Assembly: GCF_000756615.1 (NCBI RefSeq)
Contig: NZ_CP009288.1
Span: forward strand, 2,418,001 to 2,482,000
Length of the DNA stretch: 64,000 nt
Origin: Paenibacillus durus
GTDB lineage: Bacteria > Bacillota > Bacilli > Paenibacillales > Paenibacillaceae
Direction: 5' to 3'
Shown here: positions 1 through 9,635 of the stretch, piece by piece
Layout of the letters: each line of letters starts with the position of its first letter
Numbering within the stretch: the stretch's first letter is position 1
Translations under genes and position numbers: made by a program
The notes under the pieces: model-generated
What the model was told of the DNA's origin: nothing
Database searches by the model: none
The model's input: only the letters and a program-made list of their open reading frames with translations

Positions 1-1
1 G

Positions 2-1090
2 CAGTCGGGCGTGTGGACTGCACTGGCCGTCAGCGGAATTGTGAGACCGGCTGATGTATGCACAGTACTTACCGGCCGGTGTGATGTCAAATCTATTTCG
101 TTTACGCGTCCTACCATACGTTTTTATGATTCGCTCAATCATGTAATTATGCAACCATGGCTAATCAATGAATCATACGTTCGCTCTTTATTTGGTGTGG
201 TGTACCATGCAAATCATTCTTTTTTTTCTACCGAGGATTTTCATAAGATCATTACCTTTCCTCTCTTAAAGGATCACAACGGGGTAGCTTATTACGTAAA
301 GAAAGCACAATCACTTATCAATAGTCAGCACACGTTTAAAAAGTATATTGAAGAGTGGTCAGCTGAAACTCAAAAGATAACAAAGCTTAATCTTGTTGAA
401 TTGCTTCTTAATGAAAGGTTTATTGAGTCCTTTGCTGAGCTGAATACGTCCGACAAATCAATCGTTCTTACGGCTATAGCGAGTTCCCTTCGCAAATTGA
501 ACCGGAAATGGGATTTAAATGAAAAACATGTGCAGGAACAACGGTTTTGCGAATTATTGGATTTACTTGAAGATGAGGTTCTTCCGAAGGAAGCATTTAT
601 ACAGCTCGTCGTTAATCCAGAAGCTGATTTTGCAGGTGCCGCAAAGTTGATGAATGAAAGACAGTACCGTGTCCGATCAGACAAAAGCTACAAGTTGCTT
701 AGAGAGCTAAGCCACAAATTAGTTGAAATCAAGAACCCGCAGGATTGGATTAAAAAGTTGGCTGACACAACAACAGCGGATAGATTCGATCCAGCTCAAC
801 CGGACAAATTGGAGGTGGGTGTGTGTAACCCTTCATCTCCGGATGCGGTGAAGCTTACATTTCGGGAAGAAGCTGAGACTGAGCTGTGGAATGTACTTCG
901 CCTTTTATGGTTGAAGGGGACGGACTTTCACTGGGACAAATGGTTCCCATCTGGAACGTTTCAAAGGGTTTCCTTGCCAACGACCCGTTTCGAATCTGTT
1001 CCGCTTCGTTTACATAAGGCAAAGAGCAATGATCACAGATGTATACATAATAGTATGTTGGTTTATTCAGGTGATTCAAGACCGCGACAG
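2..1090 (+). other. Degenerate AT-like remnant plus helix-rich linker in gene A
   Basis: Residues encoded from base 2 read QSGVWTALAVSGIV, which aligns with the GHSxGE nucleophile region of acyltransferases (His replaced by Gln, GE by VW). Soon after, SISFTRPTIRFYDSLN resembles the AT segment that normally comes some 150 residues after the nucleophile, so the core with the catalytic His seems deleted. About 270 residues follow that I do not recognise, ending in a weakened LPTYPF-like motif (VSLPTTRF). The sequence upstream is outside the window, so the identity is tentative; it could instead be a family-specific linker. Confidence 0.4.
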
Positions 1091-2032
1091 ACGTTGCATC
1101 CGATGTTAGGATACAATCAATCCACGTTGGATGAACATAGATATCAGACTCTCTTTACCGGGACGGAATTTTTTCTGAATGATCATGTCGTAGGCGGCAA
1201 CAGAACCTTACCGGGTGTTGCATATATGGAAATGGCTTTTGCCGCAGCCCATTTTGCCGGGATAGAGAAGATTAGCCGAATTTGCGATGTGGTATGGTCC
1301 AGTCCGCTTGCCTTGGAGGATGAACCCAAGGAAGTAAGTATTACATTATCCAAAGCAAGCGAAGGAATCCAGTTCTATGTATGGACAGGATTTGGAACCA
1401 TTAATAAAGTTTTACATGGACAAGGAACAATAAACGGGAATCCATATTCCCCGGTTTCTAATCATAAACCAACGTATGCAGCTCCACTGGATATATGTGC
1501 TGCAAAGAAGAGATGTACGGACGATATAAAGGAAGTGTATGGAATACTTGAGCAGATGAATTTGTCATATGGCCCGTCTTTCCAGGTTATACGTGAATAC
1601 AGCTATGGTGATACCGAGGCTATATCAAGGCTTGAGCTGCCCGCGATCTGCCGCAAGGATGCTTTGTTCTACAATCTTCACCCTTCTATGCTGGATGGTG
1701 CGCTTCAAACAGCTATACTTCTAAACGGCAAATTAACCGAATCTGCCGACTACTTGCCGTATTCCGCAGGTAGGGTGACCATCTTGGATCAAATACCCTA
1801 CAGTGGGTTTGTTTATGTCAAACAAACCGATAAGAGACAAGGAAGTGTCCACTATCAGATTCAATTGCTGAATGATCTTGGACAACCCTGTATTGAAATG
1901 AAAGATTTTTCAGTACGGCAGGTACAAAGGAAACCACACAATTCTGGTGACCATTTGAAAAGGCTGTTGGATAAGCTGGAGGCGGGGGAAATTGAACCGG
2001 ATGAAGTCAAAACATATGTGGAGGGCCTATGA
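2..2032 (+). CDS. Gene A: trans-AT PKS, 3' part (AT-like remnant - DH - docking segment)
   Basis: The reading frame is open from base 2, so the 5' end lies outside the window; GTG at 11 is internal and not a credible start. About the first 70 residues read like an acyltransferase with its middle deleted (QSGVWTALAVSG resembles the AT nucleophile region, and a later TRPTIRFYDS resembles the end of the AT core). A helix-rich stretch of unknown function follows, then a degenerate post-KS/AT motif (VSLPTTRF near base 980). A dehydratase spans about 1094-1930: DHVVGGNRTLPG carries the catalytic His, SYGPSFQ follows, and HPSMLDGALQ carries the catalytic Asp, so it should be active. The last 25 residues (KRLLDKLEAGEIEPDEVKTY) look like a C-terminal four-helix-bundle docking element. 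There is no KR or ACP; these are on gene B, whose ATG overlaps this stop in ATGA. The substrate would be a beta-hydroxyacyl chain on the gene-B ACP. Confidence 0.9.
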   Translation, partial: QSGVWTALAVSGIVRPADVCTVLTGRCDVKSISFTRPTIRFYDSLNHVIMQPWLINESYVRSLFGVVYHANHSFFSTEDFHKIITFPLLKDHNGVAYYVKKAQSLINSQHTFKKYIEEWSAETQKITKLNLVELLLNERFIESFAELNTSDKSIVLTAIASSLRKLNRKWDLNEKHVQEQRFCELLDLLEDEVLPKEAFIQLVVNPEADFAGAAKLMNERQYRVRSDKSYKLLRELSHKLVEIKNPQDWIKKLADTTTADRFDPAQPDKLEVGVCNPSSPDAVKLTFREEAETELWNVLRLLWLKGTDFHWDKWFPSGTFQRVSLPTTRFESVPLRLHKAKSNDHRCIHNSMLVYSGDSRPRQTLHPMLGYNQSTLDEHRYQTLFTGTEFFLNDHVVGGNRTLPGVAYMEMAFAAAHFAGIEKISRICDVVWSSPLALEDEPKEVSITLSKASEGIQFYVWTGFGTINKVLHGQGTINGNPYSPVSNHKPTYAAPLDICAAKKRCTDDIKEVYGILEQMNLSYGPSFQVIREYSYGDTEAISRLELPAICRKDALFYNLHPSMLDGALQTAILLNGKLTESADYLPYSAGRVTILDQIPYSGFVYVKQTDKRQGSVHYQIQLLNDLGQPCIEMKDFSVRQVQRKPHNSGDHLKRLLDKLEAGEIEPDEVKTYVEGL

Positions 2033-3860
2033 ATGAAGAGCAGACGTTAACGCTGGATCTGGATCATGTTCTTGAGATGGTGAAAACCCGAAAAATTTCG
2101 TCTGAGACCGCCTATCAGTTGATTCAGGAAATGCAGCGGCTGGATGGTGTGTCTTCGGAAAAAGGAAATATTCGTGAAACAGCATATTTCTATCCTTCCT
2201 GGGAACTAAAACCTTTGAAGCGGTCTGTTCCAGGCGTACAGAAAATCCTCCTGTTTGCTTCGGAATGGGGTGCCTTGCCCGGATTAAATGAGCATGAGTT
2301 GCAAGTTGTACGAGTTAGACCGGGAGATGACTTTTCGGAGACTGACAATCTGTGCTTTGAAATTAATCCTGCACATGAAGAAGACTATGCTCGAATGTTC
2401 AAGAGACTGTCTGAGATTGGCTTTTTGCCAAATTGCATAGTGCATTGCTGGACGGAAACGGGGTTTGCTGCAGAAGAGGATGCGTTGAACGGACAGCTTG
2501 AAAAGGGACTGTATTCTTTATATTTCATTTGTAAATTAATGGATGAATACGCAAGAGAACGGCCTGTGCAGTTATTATACGCTTACCGGTCTAATGATGA
2601 GGAGCAACCTCAATATGAAGGAATCAGCGGGTTCCTCCGCAGCATTCGATGGGAATATCCCCATTGGATATGCCGTACGATGGATGCAGGGGCGGACGCC
2701 GGAGATCTTTATTCGTTATGCTGTCAAGAGCTGGAAGCTGAGGATTGCGCGGTTGAATTACGCTATCGGGGCAGCAAGCGTTACGTAAAGCGATTGATCC
2801 AAATCAATGCAGTTGCAGATCAGCCCCATGGCTGGAGAGATCGAGGGGTTTACCTTATTACCGGAGGTATGGGCGGGCTTGGATTAAAGATTGCTGCGTA
2901 TCTGGCCCGGACAGCACGGGGAATTGTTCTTGCAGGGCGCTCCAGCTTGAATGTGGATCAGCAAAAGCACCTGCATGAACTGGAACATCTGGGAACAGAA
3001 ATATGTTATATCCAGTCGGATCTAACGAGACGTGAGGATACAGAGCGGCTAATTACTCAATGTAGGGAAAAATTCGGAGCGATTCATGGAATCATTCATG
3101 CTGCTGGCGTGCTTCGGGATGCTTTATTGCATAAAAAAACAAAGGCGGATATCGCTGCTGTCGTAAACCCAAAAATATACGGCACGGTATGGCTTGACGA
3201 GGCATCCCGCCATGAAAAGCTGGACTTTTTCATTGTCTTCTCTTCAGTCATGTCTGTTCTTGGAAATGCAGGCCAATGCGATTATGCGTTTGCCAATGGT
3301 TTTATGGACAGTTATTGTCGTCGCCGGGACCGTCTGAGCAGACAGGGAGAAAGAAACGGCCAATCCATCGCACTGAACTGGCCCTTGTGGACGGAAGGAG
3401 GCATGAGGGTTGATGAGCATACCCGTCTGTTTCTGGAGCAAACTTTGGGCATTAAACCTTTATCCGATTCAAGGGGGGTTCAGGCCTTTGAAGATGCAGC
3501 CGCGCTAAAGGAAAGCCAGCTTCTGGTGTTGGAGGGAACGGGGGCGGAATTTCAGCGGTTGTATGATAAGGTGTCAATCAAGCAAGCTGAGGCATTGTCT
3601 GTTCCCGCTGCACCGAAGCAGAGCATGGATGACCGGGAATTATTTATTCAAGCAGCACAGACCCTTGTAGCTATTGCGTCATCCATTCTGTATGTCGAAG
3701 AGGATCAGATTGACTTGGAGGCGGATAAAAGCGATTACGGGTTTGATTCAATCTCGACCACGGATTTCGTTAACCGCATTAACGCAACGTTTCAGATCGA
3801 TTTGACGCCTCCTGTTGTTTTTGAGTACGCGACTCTAAGCTCTTTTACAACTTATTTAAC
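1094..3860 (+). other. Module 1 (KS outside window) DH | KR-ACP, split over A/B
   Basis: DH lies at about 1094-1930 on gene A; KR at about 2845-3530 and ACP at about 3655-3860 on gene B. All three look functional, so the expected product is an alpha,beta-alkene from a B-type (D-configured) hydroxyl. The two halves should meet through the matching docking segments at the A tail and B head. Confidence 0.75.
2020..2025 (+). promoter_or_regulatory. Ribosome site for gene B within gene A
   Basis: GGAGGG lies 3 bases before the ATG at 2029, which overlaps the gene A stop as ATGA. Spacing is short, so translational coupling to gene A is likely. Confidence 0.6.
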
Positions 3861-6800
3861 TGAATTTTACGAGAAACAACTTACTGCATTTTATGGCATG
3901 GCAGGTAAGCTGGATAATGCTGAGTCAAATCGGAGTGAGGAAGTGCATACAGACCTTTTGCCTGATCTGGAAGAGGATGCGGATGTGGATGACCCTATTG
4001 CCATTATCGGCATCGCAGCCACAATGCCTCAATCAGACTGCCCAAGTGAGCTATGGAATAACCTTGCTTCGGGAGAGTCAATGATCTCGGAAATTCCGCG
4101 TGACCGGTGGGATTGGCAACAATATTTCGGTGACCCCCTGAAGGAGGCAAACAAGACGGATATAAGATGGGGCGGTTTTATGAAAGAAATTGATAAGTTC
4201 GATGCCCTCTTCTTTGGAATTTCGCCCCGCGAAGCGGAGATTATGGACCCCCGGCAGAGAATCTATTTACAAACGGTATGGCAAGCCATTGAGGATGCCG
4301 GTTATAAAGCTTCGGATCTCTCTGGCAGCAAAACGGGCATGTTCGTCGGAGTAGTAAGCTCAGACTACAACGACCTTATGAATGAATACGGAGTGAATGT
4401 AGAGGCGCAGACGGCGATGGGGGTTTTCCACTCGATTCTGGCGAACAGAATCTCCTATCTGTTGAATTTGCATGGGCCTAGTGAGCCTGTCGATACAGCA
4501 TGCTCAGGTTCTCTGGTTGCGATCCATCGTGCTGTGGAATCCATCCGAAACGGTGATTGCGACATGGCCATTGCTGGGGGAATTAGCGTAATTGCCAGTC
4601 CTCATCTGTACATTGCGTTTAATAAGGCCGGCATGCTAAGTCCTGATGGCAGATGCAAAACGTTTGACAGCAAGGCCGATGGGTACGTACGAAGCGAAGG
4701 CAGCGGTGCTCTGGTACTTAAACCTCTATCCAAAGCCCAGGCAAGCGGCGACCATATTTACGGCGTTATTAAAGCAACGGCTATAAACCATGGCGGACAT
4801 GCCAATACGCTGACTTCACCTAACCCGAATGCCCAGGCACAACTCATCATTGATGCTTGGAAGAAATCCGGTATTGATCCCAGAACGGTCAGCTATATTG
4901 AAGCCCATGGGACTGGAACACCCCTGGGCGATCCGATTGAGATTAATGGTTTGAAAAAAGCATTTGCGCAGCTATATAAGATGTGGGATGAACAGTTCGG
5001 GGCAGACTTGAATAATGTTTCTCAACCAGTCGAAAAACACTGTGCCATCGGTTCAGTCAAGACTTATATCGGTCATTTGGAGGCTGCATCCGGTATTGCG
5101 GGAGTTATGAATGTTCTGTTGAGCATGAAGCATAACAAGTTATTGCCCAATTTGCAGCTGAAAGAATTAAATCCCTATATTCAACTGGAGGGCAGCCCTT
5201 TTTATATTGTGAAGGACGCTCAGGAATGGAATCGGTCGAACAAAGATACTCCAAGATGCGCAGGTGTGAGTTCGTTTGGATTTGGGGGTGTCAATGCACA
5301 TGTGGTTATTCAAGAATACATTGAACCTGAGTATTCGGCAGAATCGGCTTCCAGCTCCAATGTGATTGTACTGTCAGCCAAAAATGAAGAACGCCTGAAA
5401 AGCTATGCCGCTCATATCGCTGAATTTATAAACAGCTCGAATTCTGTGATGGCAGACATTTGTTTTACCCTGCAAACAGGCAGAGAAGCTATGGAGGAAA
5501 GGATTGCATTCACAGTATCAAATGCCAAGGAGGCAATGGAAAAGCTTGAACTTTTTGCCCTAGGTAATACAGATATACCCCGATTTTGCCAGGGACGGAC
5601 AGTGAGGAGAAAATTAAAAGAAAACGGGCTTTCCGAAGGGGAAGACAACACCTTTGTTACTGATAATTTAATCCGCAGTCAAGAGCTTCAGGATCTGGCT
5701 CGATTATGGGTATCCGGTGTTGAAATCGACTGGATGCAGCTTTATGTCGGGAAACAGCCACAGAGAATATCGATGCCGACGTATCCATTCGTAAAAGAGC
5801 GCCACTGGCTGCAGGCTGCCAAGTACAAAGAGCTCGCTGAAGACAAAGAAGCTTATTTAACCCCAAATTTGTCATCTTTGCTTATAAATAAGTCAGACTT
5901 TACGAAGTATCAATATAGTTGCACATTCACAGGCAATGAGTTTTTCTTGACGGATCATCGGGTTAAAGGTCATAAGGTTTTGCCGGGAGTTGCTCATCTC
6001 GAACTGGTTAGAGAGGCTGTTAGACAAGCAGCTAACCTTGGTGTCAACGAACGTATCACCCTGCAACAGATTGTATGGATTAAACCCATTACAACCGGAG
6101 AAAGAGTGGAGCAGATCAAGATCCATCTGAAGCCGGACAACGATGGAACGATAGATTTTAAGGTTTGCTCTAGCAGAGCAGCGGAAGAAGGAAGTACAAC
6201 GGTATTCAGTCAAGGACGTGCTGTTGTCGGCATGAATACCGAATCACTTCGGATCGATATTTCGGCTGTTCAGACCGGATGTAAACTTGGCATTTTAAAA
6301 TCAGGCGAATGTTATGAAGCTTATCTCCACAAGGGCATGGACTATGGCCCCTCATTCAGAGGATTGGGAGAGATCTGCTTAGGGTCTAATCAGGTGCTTG
6401 CCAAATTGTCACTTCCTTCGGGTCTACGTGGTAAGGAAAGCGACTATGTATTGCATCCCAGTATAATGGATGCCGCATTCCAAGCTACGATTGGATTGTG
6501 GCTGAATTTGCCAGAGGGTTCTGAAGAGGTGAGTATGCAGAAGCCTTTGCTGCCGTTTTCTGTGAAAGAGATCATTATAGACGGCCCGTGTAAGCCTGAT
6601 ATGTGGGCGTACGTTCGTTTTAGTCAAGACGGGCCATCTGGCGGGAACAACCATATTTTTGATATTGATATTTGTGATCTTGCGGGTATGGTATCTGTAC
6701 GACTTCGGGGTCTTCATTTCAAAAAAATGGACGCTAGGATGTCTTTCTCCTCAGTTAATGAGAATGACGGATACGAGACGCTATTACTTGCTCCTGTCTG

Positions 6801-8202
6801 GAGTGAGGTCTATATACGGAGGGTTAATCATGAGCGTGAACGTTTTAATCATAGAGTAGTTCAGGGGACATTGATTGCCGGGGGAACGGAGAAAGCGTTG
6901 AAATGGTTTAGCAAATATGATTCTAATGCGTTACCGCTGCATCTTTCGTCAGAAGATTCAATAGATTCGATTATCGGAAAAATGGAGAACATGCCTGATA
7001 TTCATCATTTGGTATTATTGACCCCTTATACAGCAGACATTTCACCTAAGGTTGATTCAATGATTTTCAGCCAGGAATCCGGCGTTATCCTTATTTACAA
7101 GCTCATCAAGGCCCTTCTTCAACTCGGATACGGGAGCCGGAGACTGGAATGGACAGTCATTACGTTTAGGGCTCAATCTATATACAAGCACGATCCGATA
7201 GATCCGACTCACGTAGGCATACATGGACTCATTGGAGTCATGGCCAAAGAACAAAGTCATTGGGCAGTTCGGCAGGCAGATTTGGAGGAACTGGATGAAT
7301 GTGCAATAGCAGATTTGTTGGCTCTGCCTGCGGATTCACTTGGATTTCCGTATGTAAACCGAAAGCGGGAATGGTACCGCCAACAATTGATCCAGGTTGA
7401 TGATAAATCGAGGAGGCGTAAAGCGGCTTATCGGGAAGGAGGCGTGTATGTTGTTATAGGGGGTGCCGGAGGTATAGGTGAGGCCTGGAGCGAGTATATG
7501 ATTCGCACATACAGGGCGCAAATCATATGGTTGGGCAGGCGTGAATGTGATTCCGACATACAAGCCCGGATCGACAGGCTTGGAAGAATCGGTCGGTCTC
7601 CCTGTTATTTCTCGGCTGACGCTACGGATCTGGAGGCTATGCGCCGTGTTTACCGGCAAATAAAACGGGATTTCGGAACGATACAGGGTGTAGTTCATTC
7701 AGCAATTGTTCTTCACGATAGCAGCTTAGCTCGAATGGACGAGGATTCATTTCGCAAGGCATTGGCGGTTAAGGTGGATGTATGCGTGAATATGGCTCAG
7801 CTATTTAGAGAGGACATCCTAGATTTCGTTCTGTTTTTTTCATCAATGAATACATTCATTAAATCTCCAGGGCAGGGGAATTATGTTGCAGGCTGCACGT
7901 TCAAGGATGCATTTGCACAGTACTTGGCTTCTCAATGGGATTGCCAGGTAAAAGTGATGAACTGGGGTTACTGGGGGAGTGTGGGGTCTGTAAGTTCTGA
8001 TCGCTATCGGATTCGCATGGAAAAAGCAGGTCACGGCTCCATAGAAACGCCCGAAGCTATGGCCGCACTGGAAATTTTATTGGGAGGAACATTGGATCAA
8101 TTGGCTCTTCTAAAGAGAAAGCCTTCTTTATATATCGATGGAATAAATGAAGAAGAAACGATCATAATCTACGAGGACAATTTGCCTTCTTTGATTCCGT
8201 AA
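2029..8202 (+). CDS. Gene B: trans-AT PKS, docking-KR-ACP-KS-DH-KR
   Basis: This is a 2,057-residue cytosolic megasynthase subunit. Residues 1-40 (VLEMVKTRKISSETAYQLIQ) form an N-terminal docking element matching the tail of gene A. A KR at about 272-500 has LITGGMGGLG, a complete Lys/Ser/Tyr/Asn set, and an Asp in GVLRDALL (B-type). The ACP at about 543-610 has Ser574 (FDSIS). The KS at 655-1097 has Cys825 (DTACSGSL), EAHGTGT and YIGHLE, so it should elongate. The post-KS motif is MPTYPFVKERHW. A DH at about 1281-1570 has His1310 and Asp1481 with DYGPSF, so it is probably active. A second KR at about 1804-2025 has VVIGGAGGIGE and WGYWGSVG; its Tyr1952 is followed at +4 by Cys1956 where KRs normally have Asn, a trait shared by all three KRs that precede a cMT here. 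The protein stops after this KR; the cMT and ACP of the module are on gene C. There is no AT, which defines the trans-AT type. Confidence 0.97.
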   Translation: MNEEQTLTLDLDHVLEMVKTRKISSETAYQLIQEMQRLDGVSSEKGNIRETAYFYPSWELKPLKRSVPGVQKILLFASEWGALPGLNEHELQVVRVRPGDDFSETDNLCFEINPAHEEDYARMFKRLSEIGFLPNCIVHCWTETGFAAEEDALNGQLEKGLYSLYFICKLMDEYARERPVQLLYAYRSNDEEQPQYEGISGFLRSIRWEYPHWICRTMDAGADAGDLYSLCCQELEAEDCAVELRYRGSKRYVKRLIQINAVADQPHGWRDRGVYLITGGMGGLGLKIAAYLARTARGIVLAGRSSLNVDQQKHLHELEHLGTEICYIQSDLTRREDTERLITQCREKFGAIHGIIHAAGVLRDALLHKKTKADIAAVVNPKIYGTVWLDEASRHEKLDFFIVFSSVMSVLGNAGQCDYAFANGFMDSYCRRRDRLSRQGERNGQSIALNWPLWTEGGMRVDEHTRLFLEQTLGIKPLSDSRGVQAFEDAAALKESQLLVLEGTGAEFQRLYDKVSIKQAEALSVPAAPKQSMDDRELFIQAAQTLVAIASSILYVEEDQIDLEADKSDYGFDSISTTDFVNRINATFQIDLTPPVVFEYATLSSFTTYLTEFYEKQLTAFYGMAGKLDNAESNRSEEVHTDLLPDLEEDADVDDPIAIIGIAATMPQSDCPSELWNNLASGESMISEIPRDRWDWQQYFGDPLKEANKTDIRWGGFMKEIDKFDALFFGISPREAEIMDPRQRIYLQTVWQAIEDAGYKASDLSGSKTGMFVGVVSSDYNDLMNEYGVNVEAQTAMGVFHSILANRISYLLNLHGPSEPVDTACSGSLVAIHRAVESIRNGDCDMAIAGGISVIASPHLYIAFNKAGMLSPDGRCKTFDSKADGYVRSEGSGALVLKPLSKAQASGDHIYGVIKATAINHGGHANTLTSPNPNAQAQLIIDAWKKSGIDPRTVSYIEAHGTGTPLGDPIEINGLKKAFAQLYKMWDEQFGADLNNVSQPVEKHCAIGSVKTYIGHLEAASGIAGVMNVLLSMKHNKLLPNLQLKELNPYIQLEGSPFYIVKDAQEWNRSNKDTPRCAGVSSFGFGGVNAHVVIQEYIEPEYSAESASSSNVIVLSAKNEERLKSYAAHIAEFINSSNSVMADICFTLQTGREAMEERIAFTVSNAKEAMEKLELFALGNTDIPRFCQGRTVRRKLKENGLSEGEDNTFVTDNLIRSQELQDLARLWVSGVEIDWMQLYVGKQPQRISMPTYPFVKERHWLQAAKYKELAEDKEAYLTPNLSSLLINKSDFTKYQYSCTFTGNEFFLTDHRVKGHKVLPGVAHLELVREAVRQAANLGVNERITLQQIVWIKPITTGERVEQIKIHLKPDNDGTIDFKVCSSRAAEEGSTTVFSQGRAVVGMNTESLRIDISAVQTGCKLGILKSGECYEAYLHKGMDYGPSFRGLGEICLGSNQVLAKLSLPSGLRGKESDYVLHPSIMDAAFQATIGLWLNLPEGSEEVSMQKPLLPFSVKEIIIDGPCKPDMWAYVRFSQDGPSGGNNHIFDIDICDLAGMVSVRLRGLHFKKMDARMSFSSVNENDGYETLLLAPVWSEVYIRRVNHERERFNHRVVQGTLIAGGTEKALKWFSKYDSNALPLHLSSEDSIDSIIGKMENMPDIHHLVLLTPYTADISPKVDSMIFSQESGVILIYKLIKALLQLGYGSRRLEWTVITFRAQSIYKHDPIDPTHVGIHGLIGVMAKEQSHWAVRQADLEELDECAIADLLALPADSLGFPYVNRKREWYRQQLIQVDDKSRRRKAAYREGGVYVVIGGAGGIGEAWSEYMIRTYRAQIIWLGRRECDSDIQARIDRLGRIGRSPCYFSADATDLEAMRRVYRQIKRDFGTIQGVVHSAIVLHDSSLARMDEDSFRKALAVKVDVCVNMAQLFREDILDFVLFFSSMNTFIKSPGQGNYVAGCTFKDAFAQYLASQWDCQVKVMNWGYWGSVGSVSSDRYRIRMEKAGHGSIETPEAMAALEILLGGTLDQLALLKRKPSLYIDGINEEETIIIYEDNLPSLIP

Positions 8203-9635
8203 CACATATTACCAGATTAGGGAATAACCGGATACCAGGTAGGAGGAACCGTAAATGGATGAGCTGAACGAGCTACTTAGAAGATTGTTATGGAAACAAT
8301 TGCATGTCGCTGGGCTGTTACCAGAGGATTGTCTTGATGCAATTAGCCCCGATGCTCCTGAGGAACTGAGTGATGGATTTTTGCGCTGGTGGCAGGAAAG
8401 CCTTCTATTTTTGGAGAGATCCGGTTATTTGACATTTGACGGAAAGATGTATTATCCGGTTCAGTCTCATCAAGACAGCCAGGATCAATTGTGGCAGGAG
8501 TGGGACAGAAAGCGGCTGTCATGGCTGGCTGACAAGACCATAGCGGCTTACACAGCCTTGCTTGATGTTACAATGCGTGCTTTGCCGGAAATCCTGAGAG
8601 GTAAGAAGCCGGCAACGGATGTGATCTTTCCACATTCTACTATGACCCTGGTAGAAGGCATATATAAAAATAATCCGGTCGCAGATTATTATAACGAAGT
8701 GTTAGCAGATACAGTGGTTGCCTGTCTGCACAAAAAAATTGAGCATGATCCCTCTGCACGGATTCGGATCATAGAAATTGGGGCAGGAACAGGTGGGACA
8801 AGCACGATGGTGTTCAACAGATTGAGATCTTATCAGCATCATATAGAGGAGTATTGCTTTACGGATTTATCCAAGGCTTTTCTTCACCATGCTGAGAAGG
8901 AGTATTGTCCCCAATATCCCTATCTCACTTGTGGGCTATTTGATTTGTCCAAGCCGTTGTCAGCCCAATCGATACGTGCAGGATCCTATGATATTGCCAT
9001 TGCGACAAATGTATTGCATGCAACGAAAAACATTCGCCATGCACTTCGGAATACAAAAGCGGTACTTCGTCGCAATGGCGTTTTGCTTATCAATGAGATC
9101 ACGGAAAATTCTTTGTTGAATCATCTCACCTTCGGATTGTTAGAGGGATGGTGGATGTACGAGGACACAGCACTTCGTATTCCGGGATGCCCTGCATTGT
9201 ATCCGGAAATGTGGAAAAGTATCCTTGAATCCGAAGGATTTATATCTGTACAATTTCAGGCCAAGCATACGGAGTACACAGGGCAGGAAGTAATCGTTGC
9301 CGCCAGCGATGGTGTAATCCGTCAACGCCGTGAGGCTCCCCGTTCAAGGGCCGATGTATGTAATAAGGAGATTACTTATGAAACTCCAGTTACTTCATCC
9401 GTACAAGAAAATGATGTAAAGCAAACGATATTGACTGCATTGTGCGAATCATTGAAGGTCGCTGCCCATGTAATCGACAATGATGAAGCATTCTCTGACT
9501 ACGGGGTCGATTCTATTATTGGCGTACAGCTCATACATACCATTAATGAAAGATTACACATTGAACTTCAGACGACAGACATATTTGATTATCCATGTGT
9601 GAATCAACTTGCTAGTTATATTTTACCGCTATATC
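3991..9635 (+). other. Module 2: KS-DH-KR | cMT-ACP, split over B/C
   Basis: KS 3991-5320, DH about 5869-6730, KR about 7438-8100 on gene B; cMT 8255-9365 and ACP about 9420-9635 on gene C. The expected product is an alpha-methyl alkene. I see no four-helix docking element at the B tail or C head, so how the KR and cMT halves join is not evident. Confidence 0.8.
8241..8246 (+). promoter_or_regulatory. Ribosome site for gene C
   Basis: AGGAGG, 8 bases before ATG 8255, in the 52-bp B/C gap. No promoter is evident in that gap. Confidence 0.85.

Noticed and set aside
11..13. GTG at 11 as the start of gene A
   Set aside because: The frame is open to the window edge, there is no ribosome site, and the sequence before it continues a domain; the gene is simply truncated.
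2543..2788. Short plus-strand frames overlapping the PKS genes (for example 2543-2788 and 21380-21700)
   Set aside because: They lie wholly inside domains of the main frame, lack ribosome sites and have no recognisable product.
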